Shown: one piece after another, positions 1 through 8,287 of the stretch
Position numbering within the stretch: the stretch's first letter is position 1
Layout: the number at the start of each line of letters is the position of its first letter
NCBI GenBank assembly: GCA_963662575.1
Contig: OY759723.1
Span: forward strand, 4,588,001 to 4,652,000
Length of the DNA: 64,000 bases
Direction of reading: 5' to 3'
Origin: Bin5 sp963662575
Lineage (GTDB): Bacteria > Chloroflexota > Anaerolineae > Caldilineales > Caldilineaceae
Notes under the pieces: generated by a model
The model's database searches: none
What the model was told of the DNA's origin: nothing
What the model saw: the letters and a program-made list of their open reading frames with translations, nothing else
Translations under genes and position numbers: made by a program

Positions 1-66
1 CTGCGCCGTCCGAGTTCAATTCAGTGCTGGTCAAAGGGAGCCAGCGATATTGGTTCGTGCGAACGG

Positions 67-945
67 TTACTCTATTGCTTCCTGTACAGGTCCGATAGTC
101 GAGCTAAGTCCGCGCTTCGGGATTCCGTCGTTATCGATGTAGGTCACATAGACTCGCAAGAAACTGCCGACGTCTGCGCTAACCGGCGTGTAAGCTGAGG
201 TGTTATCGATCGTTAGGTTGACAATGTCGGTCCAGTCGCCGAGCGCATCGTCAGAGCTCTGCCACTGCCATTCGCCCAGTTCGGAGTAGGCGTCCTGAGA
301 GAGAGTTAGCTGTGCGGAGATCTCCTGCCCGACCGTTGGTCGTTTGTCGGTGTTGAACCAGACAACATTTGTCTCTGTCTGAGGCGTGGGGGCGGGCGTA
401 GGCGTAGCAGTCGGCTCAGGCGTAGGCGTAGGCCCAGGCCCGGGTACAAGCCCATTGGAAGGGAACCAATCCGACCAAGCGCCGGCGCCGAGAATGTTGC
501 GGCCTCGAGTTCGGAAGCGATAGACCCTTTCGGGATCCAGGCCCTTAACAGTATATGAGACCTCTTCAGTACCTTCGGTTACACCCAAAATCGTTATCTC
601 ACCCTCGGTTGTCCAGGACTCACCGGTGCCCACAGACCGCCACTGGATATCGTATGAGGATACGTGGAGCAGTGGCATCGAGAGTGGTAAGGGGGCGGTA
701 GAGAACTGAACAGTCAGTTCTTCCATTGAATGTTGCTGCACTTGACCTGAGATGGACTTTGGAGGAGGCGCCACGCTTATGGCGGCAAAAATTGCGCCTG
801 CTACAATCAACACGCCAACGATGGCGAGTGAGACTTTGTTAATCAGGAGGCGCAGCATGGCTACACTCATGCTGAAAATCACTTGCAGGAACACACGCAG
901 GACCATCTGTACGCGATTTACTTCTCTTACTGGCAGGTTCGCCAT
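67..945 (-). CDS. Membrane-anchored FN3/Ig-like surface protein
   Basis: The 292-residue product has a short cytoplasmic N-terminus and one hydrophobic segment (about residues 34-57). A fibronectin type III-like domain follows (about 65-165), then a Pro/Thr-rich linker (168-190) and an Ig-like repeat (193-288) with the pattern W.W..S.DAL..W. The Ig-like repeat closely matches the three repeats of the next minus-strand gene (1733-2845), so the two proteins are probably related cell-surface components. AGGAGG lies eight bases before the ATG. There is no enzymatic motif. A role in adhesion or wall attachment is only inferred from the architecture. Confidence 0.75.
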   Translation of the reverse strand: MANLPVREVNRVQMVLRVFLQVIFSMSVAMLRLLINKVSLAIVGVLIVAGAIFAAISVAPPPKSISGQVQQHSMEELTVQFSTAPLPLSMPLLHVSSYDIQWRSVGTGESWTTEGEITILGVTEGTEEVSYTVKGLDPERVYRFRTRGRNILGAGAWSDWFPSNGLVPGPGPTPTPEPTATPTPAPTPQTETNVVWFNTDKRPTVGQEISAQLTLSQDAYSELGEWQWQSSDDALGDWTDIVNLTIDNTSAYTPVSADVGSFLRVYVTYIDNDGIPKRGLSSTIGPVQEAIE

Positions 946-1732
946 TCTATCATCCTCCTGGCTCTAGTGTTTCGAGACTCCGTTTTGACGGGCTTCTTGT
1001 GAAAGACTCGACTTTCTACGATTGCTAAATAATGCGACTCTTACTGCAACTATTGGATTTTCAGTATAGTAGCTGCCATATCGTTTGTAAATCCGATTGC
1101 TGTAAAAAACCAAGTGCAATTAAGCGGCACATTTCCTGCGAAATATTGAGAAATTACACTGGTAGAGGTCCTTTTGTGATGTTGAAACGACACCTAAGTC
1201 GGTCATGATTCCGACATCGACAGCATGGCTACGATCTGTCGACGTTTCCAAGGAATTGATAAAACGTAGGGTATGCGTTTACTTGATCTTGAAACGAGAG
1301 GAGAGGGGCACATCGATAGAGAGGACACAGCCAGAACGATGATTTAGCAGGTCTAATTGCGTGGTATTCTTTGCACTTGCACTACGGATGGTTTTGGGGC
1401 GGCACGGTAGTAGAATTTAGTGAAGACGGGGTAGGTTCCCGGGATCGGATGGGCTGGCCAAAGGGTGGCATGCAGGGACAGAGCGGAGCGGTCAGCAGTT
1501 AGGGGAGTTTCGGGAACTGCAGTTTGAAGAGGACGGGCCAGTCAGGCGAGAGGGAGACGTGTGAGTCATGCGCTTCGGCTTCGCTCGCATCACACTGTGT
1601 CTTGCGTGCAGGCCGCAATTGCAGGTTATGGGATCGAGGCCCGCGAATTCATTTGGCGGCGGTGCCGCTCAGGCGCGAATTTGCTATTGCTGAGGCGTTT
1701 CGGAATGAAGTCGAAGTGGATTGCGGCGGTGG
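946..1732. other. Intergenic region without recognisable gene
   Basis: About 790 bases separate two related surface-protein genes. The part near 1000-1150 is AT-rich compared with the rest of the window and could hold the promoter of the 67-945 gene. The reading frames around 1524-1764 are short, overlap one another and resemble nothing I know. I see no RNA gene or repeat here. Confidence 0.4.
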
Positions 1733-2845
1733 CTAATCTTCCACTGGTCCAATCGTCTGACTAAGTGCCCGTTTGCGCTCGTCTTCGCTATCAATGTAGA
1801 GAGCGGAGGCGCGCAGATACTTTCCTTCGTCTGCGCTGGTGGGCGTGTATTTTGAGGAATCGGAAGCGTCATAGTCGGTGACGTCTTCCCATTTTCCGAG
1901 GCCGTCGTTGGAACGTTCCCACTTCCAGGAGCCGAGGTCACTGAATTGGTCACTGGCAAGAGTAAGTTCAACTCTGATCTCATCGTCAACGGTCGGCGGA
2001 CTGGCGCCTCTGGAGAATCTGACAACGTCGGCTACTGTATCGACGGTAATGACAGGGCCGATGGTCGTGCTCAGTCCTCTTTTGTGATCCTCATCGCTAT
2101 CCAGGTAGACAACTGAGACGCGCAGGTATTTGCCGTTTTCCAAGGAGGATGGCGTGAAGATCGAGGAATCCTCTGCGTCGTAGTCGGTGACGTCGGTCCA
2201 GCCCCTGAGTGCATTGTCGGAACGGTCCCATCGCCAGCGACCGAGGTCGCTGTAATCTGAATCGGATAGGGAAAGGCGAGAGCGGACGGCGCGGCCGACC
2301 ACTACGGGGTCATCGCCAAATGCAAATTCAACGGTGTCGGTTTCGATTTCTGCGCCGACCACAGGGCCGACGGTTGGACTGAGCGCTGTTTTGCCGACAT
2401 CGTCGCTGTCGATGAAGTTGACGGAGGCGCGCAGATATTTGTCGGTGTCAGCGGCAACCGGGGCGTAGATTGAGGAATCGGTCAGGCGTGCGCCGGGAAC
2501 AGTTCTCCAGCCTGTCAGGCCGTCGTCGGAGCGCTCCCACTGCCAGCGAGAGCGGTCGGTGTAGCTGTCCTCGTCGAGGGTAAGGGCGACTTTGACGGTT
2601 TGACCGATCACGGGTGGATCCCCGCCTTCGGCGACTCGGACTACATCGACAACGGTTTGGCGGGTCGGGGTGGGGGTTGGCACTGGGGTCGGCGTAGGCG
2701 CGGGAGGCGGATTTACGATAACGCAAGCGGCCAGAATCACAGTCGCGATCGCTGCAGCCATCCAGTGGAACAAGAAACCGCGTGGCCGCCGCCCCTCGTC
2801 GGGCAGGGTCGATTCGCGGTTGGGGCTGCTTTCATGTGCGAGCAT
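1733..2845 (-). CDS. Lipoprotein with three Ig-like repeats
   Basis: A hydrophobic stretch ends in a lipobox (VILAAC), followed by a Pro/Thr linker (PPPAPTPTPVPTPTPT). Three tandem repeats of about 95 residues come next, each with VV.F or VVRV near the start, W.W.RS.D.L..W in the middle, S..Y.P...D.GKYLR and an ending like LS.TIGPV. The pattern resembles bacterial Ig-like repeats of the type 'PTVG... W.W.RS ... DVGKYLRA ... Y.D'. The start was set at the ATG with AAGGAG nine bases upstream; an ATG at 2863 is the alternative. The likely location is the outer face of the cytoplasmic membrane. The partner or ligand is unknown. It is a paralogue of the 67-945 product. Confidence 0.75.
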   Translation of the reverse strand: MLAHESSPNRESTLPDEGRRPRGFLFHWMAAAIATVILAACVIVNPPPAPTPTPVPTPTPTRQTVVDVVRVAEGGDPPVIGQTVKVALTLDEDSYTDRSRWQWERSDDGLTGWRTVPGARLTDSSIYAPVAADTDKYLRASVNFIDSDDVGKTALSPTVGPVVGAEIETDTVEFAFGDDPVVVGRAVRSRLSLSDSDYSDLGRWRWDRSDNALRGWTDVTDYDAEDSSIFTPSSLENGKYLRVSVVYLDSDEDHKRGLSTTIGPVITVDTVADVVRFSRGASPPTVDDEIRVELTLASDQFSDLGSWKWERSNDGLGKWEDVTDYDASDSSKYTPTSADEGKYLRASALYIDSEDERKRALSQTIGPVED

Positions 2846-3005
2846 GCGTTCGTTCTCCTTCATGCGATCGTGGTCTGAGCGTTGGACAGAAAATTGGCCG
2901 TGCGCCAACCTGCCATTTTCAGGTGGATACATTGTTGCCGTGGAATCGATAGCGCGTTTAGTTTACCGACAAGCAAAATGAAAGTCAAACCAATGGCGTT
3001 AGTCC

Positions 3006-3238
3006 GGGTGCAGTCCACATTTTGGGGTGAGAATAGTAGGAAGGGGAATTCATGCCGGCGGTGGCTGAAATTGTACGCCAGCTTTGGGAGAGCCACTGGG
3101 CAGGCACAAGGCCTGCCCCTACTTTTCGCGGTTTGGTGGGCAAAGGGCAGGCACAAGGCCTGCCCCTACCTCTCGCGGTTTGGTGGGCAGAGGGCAGGCA
3201 CGAGGCATGCCCCGACCTTTCTTTGAGTGGGGGGCGAT
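3006..3238. repeat. Dispersed repeat unit A, copy 1 (three REP-like hairpins)
   Basis: The unit begins with GGGTGCAGTCCACATTTT and ends with TTTGAGTGGGGGGCGATG. It carries three hairpins built on GGGCAGGC-ACAAG-GCCTGCCC at 3098-3122, 3145-3169 and 3192-3216; the third is imperfect. A second copy of the whole unit lies at 56833-57018 with nearly the same left part and right border. Both copies sit just upstream of minus-strand genes. The short frames across it are repeat-derived and were not called. Confidence 0.75.
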
Positions 3239-3248
3239 GGCTCCGTTG

Positions 3249-3713
3249 CTAGCAGGGGGATAGGAATATGTACACCAATTTTTGGGTCGCTCCCAGTTTG
3301 TTCGGGACTGAGAGGGACGTCATGGCGAGGAGCAGATCGAGGTTCGATGCCTCGGTTGCTGTTGATGGGAGGCTTATGGCGAGACAGGCGCGAAAGGGGA
3401 AAGTTGTGCGACGGGCAGAGACAATATCGAGCCAGCCGTCGCCATCGTTGTCGAGATCGTTGACGGCCAGGCCGGCGCCGTTGCTGTCGTAGGTTCTCAC
3501 CACCTCGTCCTCGATGGAGGTTGTGTGGTCGAGTGGGTGGGGGACGAAGCCGTCTTCACAAGGGAACGGGGAGAGTTGATGCGGTTGTACGGCTACTCTG
3601 ATGGGCGGGCCGGGAGTCGGGCCGACGGGCACGCATGCAATCACAAGGAAGGGAAGGAGGAGGATTGCGAAAAGGGGCAGCGCGCTGACGCTCATATTTG
3701 AAGGCCTGTTCAT
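3249..3713 (-). pseudogene. Truncated VCBS/FG-GAP lipoprotein remnant
   Basis: The frame begins with a signal peptide ending in a lipobox (LVIAC) and a short Pro-rich stretch. It then has one clear VCBS/FG-GAP calcium-loop motif, GAGLAVNDLDNDGDGWLDIV. That motif normally occurs many times in beta-propeller proteins of several hundred residues. Here the frame runs on for only about 50 residues of low-complexity, non-family sequence, so the gene looks cut off or fused to non-coding DNA. GGAGAG precedes the chosen ATG at 3713. It may be an expressed short lipoprotein, but a decayed gene is more likely. Confidence 0.55.
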
Positions 3714-3853
3714 CGTGATGCTCTCCATTCTGTGCAAGCGCGTTGGAACTTCCTTTCCGCAGATCCTTCAGTATCGAGGCGGAAAATTCGAAGGTGGATC
3801 ACGTATATTCCGCGTACGATGGTATTTAGAGGTCCTGCGCATCCTTCAGCCTG

Positions 3854-4149
3854 GGCAACAACTAAGCCATATACAATGCCTGAGTGGGCCAGACCTCCAG
3901 TCACGCCGCCATTCGGGCTATCTCATCGTGTATTCGTTGGCAGGCGCTACCTTGCTTGAGCCGCACTGCTGGAATCGAGCCGTACGGTCGATGAGGCATG
4001 TTTTTGGGCGGGGGCGTTGCGGGGGCGGAGCCCCTGCACAAGGGAGGGCGCTTGCGCCCGACCGCCCAAATAATAGAGAGTAAAGAGAGAGTAAACACCT
4101 TTGCTGGCCTCATTCAGGGTTGCAAGCCAGTTGTGGCTGCGTAGTTACC
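3854..4149. mobile_element. MITE-like 296-bp element with terminal inverted repeats, copy 1
   Basis: The left end GGCAACAACTAAGCCA (3854-3869) and right end TGGCTGCGTAGTTACC (4134-4149) are imperfect inverted repeats. A second element of almost identical length and sequence lies at 57975-58269. The interior holds a structured core (4003-4070): an outer stem TTTGGGCGG/CCGCCCAAA enclosing two hairpins. No transposase is encoded, so it would have to be mobilised in trans. The right end overlaps the last codons and stop of the neighbouring sialidase gene. Confidence 0.65.
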
Positions 4150-5200
4150 AGCCAGGCAAGATTGAAACTGGCCAGGGTGAGTTTCTCGTAAGGTTGACCC
4201 TCGCCGTTCTCGTAGAGACAGCAGACGTTCCCATCCGGGAGAGCGGCAAGATCCGAGTAGGCGGAAGGGCCGGAATGGAGAGTTCGGGCGGCGGGCCAGG
4301 TGCGGCCGCCGTCAGAGCTGAGGCGGACGGTCATGCGCTCGCGGCGGGTGCTGGCCGGGTTTGCGAAGAGGAGATGGCCGCCGGGCATTGACTCGACACT
4401 GCCCTGGCAGACAGGCTCAATGAGCGTTTCGTCCCACTCGAACTCGGCAAAGGTCTGGCCCTGGTCGTAGCTGCGGGCCACGGCGCGCTGCGTGCCGCGG
4501 ACGTAGTTGCGGCAGTTGATGTAGAGGCTGCCATCCTGCAGTTGCGCGATTGCGCACTCGTTGGTGCCGACGTCTACGTCGCCGCCGAGTTGCCAGGTGG
4601 CGCCGCTGTCGTCACTGTAGATGACATGTGAATGGTATGGGTCGCGGCTGCGGTCGAAATGGAGGCCGACGATGTGGTCGCAAGGGACGACGAGGCGGCC
4701 GCTGTCGAGCTGGATGCCGTGGCAGGGGCCGGTGGCATACCATGTCCACTGTGGATCTTTGACCGAGGCGGTAATGTCGTGCGGTTCGCTCCAGGTCTGG
4801 CCGTCGTCGACGCTGTGGGTTGTCCAGACTGTGCGGGGCGCTTTGCCTTCGCAGATCATTGATTCGTCACCATCGGCCAGGTTTTTGCAGAAGGGCAGCC
4901 AGATGGTCCCCGAATTGCGGTCTACTACGGGGCAGGGTTGCCGCAAGTCATGCCGGATTCGGTGACCACGAGCTGAACGGGGGTCCAGGTGCGGCCGTTG
5001 TCGAAGCTGCGGCGCAGCACGAGATCGATCTCGCCGGCGTCGCCGCGCCCGTGTTTGCGGCCCTCGGCAAAAGCAAGAACTGTGCCGAGGGAGGAGACGG
5101 CGAGGGCTGGAATGCGGTACGTGTGATAGCGGCCATCGCCGCTGGCGTATAGCGTCTCTTGCTGGAGCCAGGGTTGACCGGTTGCGTTGTCTGCGGTCAT
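4110..5200 (-). pseudogene. Exo-alpha-sialidase (GH33-like), single frameshift
   Basis: The product is a six-bladed sialidase-type propeller. The first 91 codons carry the YRIP motif (catalytic-site Arg in the family), the EGR segment, D.GEIDLV and a first Asp box (SFDNGRTW). The frame then stops just after GMTCGNPAP. The next frame continues the protein without a gap (VVDRNSGTIWLPF) and adds four more Asp-box-like motifs, including SVDDGQTW, SDDSGATW and SSDGGRTW, and the AYSDL segment expected near the catalytic Tyr. The break lies at a four-base C run (complement of 4929-4932), and one extra C would restore the frame. It could be a real mutation or an assembly error. The last dozen residues are encoded by the repeat element at 3854-4149. 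It follows the 5216-6823 propeller gene after only 15 bases. Confidence 0.8.
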
Positions 5201-5215
5201 GCGTGTTCACTCCTT

Positions 5216-6823
5216 TCAGGCGATATCTTCAGGATCGATGAAGACGCCAACGAGGTGGCTGGATCCGGCCGGGTCGCCGTAGTTGGTGTAGTCGACCCAC
5301 ATGATGCGACCGTCATCAAGCATCAGCCAGGAGGAGTAGCCGTGGTCGGGCGCGGGCGCCTGTTCCGGGTGGTTGCCATGGATCTGGATCATACGCTGCC
5401 GCTGGTATTCGTCGGGAAAGATCTCCATGTCGGCGCCCCAGAACCATTCGAAGTCTTCGAGGGTCGGATTTTGCACCCGATAGGACACAAAACGCCAGTA
5501 GCTGCGTCCGCCGGTTTGGGGTTGGCCGAACTGGGTGTACCCGTTGAGGGCGCCGGCGCGGCGGGAGTCGCCCATTGGCTTGTCCTCGCGGAAGATACAC
5601 TGGCTAATTACGGTTTTGCCATCTACCTGAATTTGCAAGAGGCCGCGGCGATGACGGATGGTGATTGAGTGGTAGTCGGTCATGTCGACCGGATGGCGGA
5701 AGTCGGCGCCAAGGCGGCTCCAGATGCCATCGGCGGCGATATTTACGACGACGCCAAGTTGTGCAATCGACATAAACGCGGCGGCTTGGCCGGGCCTTCC
5801 TTCGACTTTAAGTGTCGCATCCATGTGGATTTCGCTGCGGGCGGATTCGGGCGGCATGAGGCAGTAGCGGGCTTCGTGGCCGGGCAGATTGTCGATCACG
5901 AGCCAGTCATTTTCTACTTTTGCGGCATATTTGCGGCGCGGCCCGCCGATCTGGTACGTACCGGCCTCCGCCTTGATGTCGCCGCACCAGCCGTAGGTAC
6001 CCAGGGGGCCGTTGACATGACGGCCGCTGACAAATATACGGCCGTCGGGCAGCTGCTTGGCGTAGGGGCGATCGAAGGCGAAGGGGCACATTTGGAGAGG
6101 CGACCAGGTTTTGCCGCTGTCGGTTGAAAAGGTGACGAAACTGGGGATGCCGGCGTGGTGATTCTCGCGCAGCAGGCAGGCCAATTCCTGTCCGCCAACA
6201 GCGTCAGGATTGTCGAGGAAGACGATCGCGCCTTCGCAGACGCGGTGATAGCCGTTGTCGGCGACTGTGGCGGCTTCGTACCAGGTTTCGCCGCCGTCTT
6301 CGGAGCAGGAGAGAATGACGGCGAATTCCTGGGTGTCGCCGCGCATGATGTGGGAGACTACGCCGAGCCTGCCGTCGGGCAGATCGAGGATGCGGTCGGG
6401 CTCGAATCCCATGATGTGGGGCTTTTGGGCTTCCGTCCAGGTATCGCCGTTGTCGTTGCTCCAGTAGAGCCAGTTGCCGGGGGGCTGATCTTCGTGGAAG
6501 TGGCCGTGGTCATCGTGGTCGATGATGACGACGAGGCGGTCATCGTTGAGGCGGCTGAGACGGGGCGTGACCAGCCGTTCGTCGCCTTGCTGGAGGTTGG
6601 CCTGGTCAATCTCGCGGTGTTTGAACCAGGTGCGGCCGCGGTCATCGCTGGCGAGCAAGGTAAGAACCTGATTTACCTGCGACCAGTGGGAGTCGGTGTC
6701 GGAATAGATCAGCATGAGTCTGCCTGAGGGCAGTTCGATGATATCCGGGTTCTTGGTAAAGCGTCCGGGACTGCGCCAGACGTCAAAGACTTTATGGGCG
6801 ACGGAACGTGGATGAATGTGCAC
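5216..6823 (-). CDS. Sialidase-superfamily (BNR/Asp-box) protein
   Basis: The 535-residue protein has no obvious signal peptide. Four canonical Asp boxes (SDDRGRTW, SNDNGDTW, SEDGGETW, STDSGKTW) lie in the first 230 residues, as in sialidase-fold propellers. The region after about residue 280 looks like a beta-sandwich of the kind found in carbohydrate-active proteins (HMDATLKVEGRPGQAAAF, then WSRLGADF...ITIRHRRG). A clear YRIP motif is missing, so sialidase activity is not certain; another exo-glycosidase or a binding role is possible. It lies directly upstream of the frameshifted sialidase, and the two probably form one transcription unit acting on glycans. Confidence 0.75.
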   Translation of the reverse strand: MHIHPRSVAHKVFDVWRSPGRFTKNPDIIELPSGRLMLIYSDTDSHWSQVNQVLTLLASDDRGRTWFKHREIDQANLQQGDERLVTPRLSRLNDDRLVVIIDHDDHGHFHEDQPPGNWLYWSNDNGDTWTEAQKPHIMGFEPDRILDLPDGRLGVVSHIMRGDTQEFAVILSCSEDGGETWYEAATVADNGYHRVCEGAIVFLDNPDAVGGQELACLLRENHHAGIPSFVTFSTDSGKTWSPLQMCPFAFDRPYAKQLPDGRIFVSGRHVNGPLGTYGWCGDIKAEAGTYQIGGPRRKYAAKVENDWLVIDNLPGHEARYCLMPPESARSEIHMDATLKVEGRPGQAAAFMSIAQLGVVVNIAADGIWSRLGADFRHPVDMTDYHSITIRHRRGLLQIQVDGKTVISQCIFREDKPMGDSRRAGALNGYTQFGQPQTGGRSYWRFVSYRVQNPTLEDFEWFWGADMEIFPDEYQRQRMIQIHGNHPEQAPAPDHGYSSWLMLDDGRIMWVDYTNYGDPAGSSHLVGVFIDPEDIA

Positions 6824-6913
6824 AGTTGCTCCTTGGTAATCTGGTGTGGATGGGATCTTTATGTGGAGGCTGGAGGCGTGCGGGCCGGTTGCCGTCCGCG
6901 TGCTTCCTTCTGG

Positions 6914-7768
6914 TCAGTTGAGGAGTGCCTGCAGGGCGGAATGCCATTCTTCATATTTCGGCGGGCGCCCTTCACCTCGCACGACCATCGGTGGGCGCTT
7001 GGTATTCTTCAACTTGTCGTGCATGAAGTCTTCGCTCTGAATTACATGTTGCGGCGCGTTGAAGGTTCCCGGAGTGCGGCAGTAGCGAATGTCGACGCTC
7101 CAGCGTACTTCGGGCGTGTTGTTGATTTTACTACCGTGGAAAGTCATGTTGGAGAAAAGAAGGATGTCGCCGCGTTTCATGGGTAGAGGGATCGGTGTGC
7201 CGCGGGCCTCGGGATCCTCGAATGAGCGCATATTCTGATTCTTGTCGCGAGCGCTGCCGATCAGCTCCCAGGCGTTGCTGCCGGGGATCAGGTAGAGACA
7301 GCCGTTTTGGTCGTCGACGTCGACGAGGGGGATCCAGACGGTGATAATGTGGGCGTGTTGTGATGGTTTGCCGTAGTACTGGCTGTCCTGATGGAGAGGA
7401 AAGGCGGTCATCACGCTGTCGGGCATCTTGGGCCGAAGATGGTAGTCGCCGTTGAAGCTGACATTTGGTCCCAGATGGGGCTCGAGGGCGTCGGCGATGC
7501 CGGGGTGGTGAATGAGGGCGTGCAGTTCGGGGCCGAAAATGGGCGCGTTCCAGGAACGCAGGCGGATTTCGTTTTCGCGGTGGAGCGCGGCTAACCGCTG
7601 GCCGAAGGGCAGGTTGTGGTAAGGGTTTTCGATTTTTCCCTGACTTAGCATGTCTTCGGCGTAGATGCCTACCTGGCGTTGGATGCAGGTGCGCAGCGGC
7701 TCCAGGTCGGCAGGGGGGATGGCTTGGCGGACATGCAGGAAGCCGTCGCGTTTGTAGGTGTCCGTCAT
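6914..7768 (-). CDS. Phytanoyl-CoA dioxygenase (PhyH) family protein
   Basis: The 284-residue protein is predicted to be an Fe(II)/2-oxoglutarate-dependent oxygenase of the double-stranded beta-helix fold. The iron ligands are visible as HQD in FPLHQDSQYYG and a distal His in MTFHGSKINN. The downstream RWSVDIRY segment holds the Arg expected to bind 2-oxoglutarate. Length and C-terminal W/R motifs match the PhyH family. AGAGGAG lies nine bases before the ATG. The substrate cannot be read from the sequence; such enzymes hydroxylate lipids, amino acids or small natural products. It sits just upstream of the propeller genes with 90 bases between. Confidence 0.85.
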   Translation of the reverse strand: MTDTYKRDGFLHVRQAIPPADLEPLRTCIQRQVGIYAEDMLSQGKIENPYHNLPFGQRLAALHRENEIRLRSWNAPIFGPELHALIHHPGIADALEPHLGPNVSFNGDYHLRPKMPDSVMTAFPLHQDSQYYGKPSQHAHIITVWIPLVDVDDQNGCLYLIPGSNAWELIGSARDKNQNMRSFEDPEARGTPIPLPMKRGDILLFSNMTFHGSKINNTPEVRWSVDIRYCRTPGTFNAPQHVIQSEDFMHDKLKNTKRPPMVVRGEGRPPKYEEWHSALQALLN

Positions 7769-8287
7769 TGGTCCATTCTCCTCTTGTCTCGCAGATGAAT
7801 AGGGCTTATCACATATTTTCGCGTTATCTGTTGAATCTTACAACTTGAAAAGCAGTGGTCAGTGGTTAGTGGATTCCAGCTTCATGGTAGCGGGCGGATG
7901 GGCGGTTGTCTGAACTGTGATTTGGGGGGATTTATGTGATGGGCTGTGATTTGCGCGCGTGCGGGGGTTGGCGGGGGGGATTGGGGGGTGGTGAGATGGA
8001 CGAGCGTTTTCGGAGAGATCATAAGAGTTTCACTAGAGATTGGGGGGGATTGGCTGCATAGAGGTGCAAGGCGGGCTGTTGGCTAGTTCAGATGCGGTGG
8101 GCGGGTCTGTTTGCGACGGGGAAGGAGGGCAAGAAGGGTGTGTGTGGGCGGAATTGGGGGATTGGGCGGGTTTTTGGGGGCGGGAGGGAGATGAAGGGGG
8201 TGGATGCGCGGTCTTTGCGGCGAGTGATGGGTAGGGGAGTACGGCTGCTGGCCGGGGGCAACAGTATTGGCTGTTGTGTGTTGGTTA
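7769..8287. other. G-rich intergenic region with one half of a direct-repeat pair
   Basis: The plus strand is strongly G-rich between about 7960 and 8240, with many runs of four to six G. The 25-bp sequence at 7907-7931 recurs exactly at 9476-9500. The reading frames here are low-complexity artefacts of the G runs. I see no RNA gene or terminator. Confidence 0.5.
7907..7931 (+). repeat. 25-bp direct repeat, left copy
   Basis: The sequence around TCTGAACTGTGATTTGGGGG is identical over 25 bases to 9476-9500. Similarity continues more weakly for about 28 more bases on the right (both have CTGTGATTTG followed by GCGCG-like sequence). The pair brackets the gene at 8288-9331. Confidence 0.8.

Noticed and set aside
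3901..4113. 70-codon minus-strand frame also present at 58022-58234
   Set aside because: Both copies of the repeat element keep the frame, but the amino-acid changes look unconstrained and the frame runs through stem sequences; likely chance.
6155..6727. 190-codon antisense frame
   Set aside because: It lies wholly inside the Asp-box propeller gene, a common by-product of GC-rich codon use.
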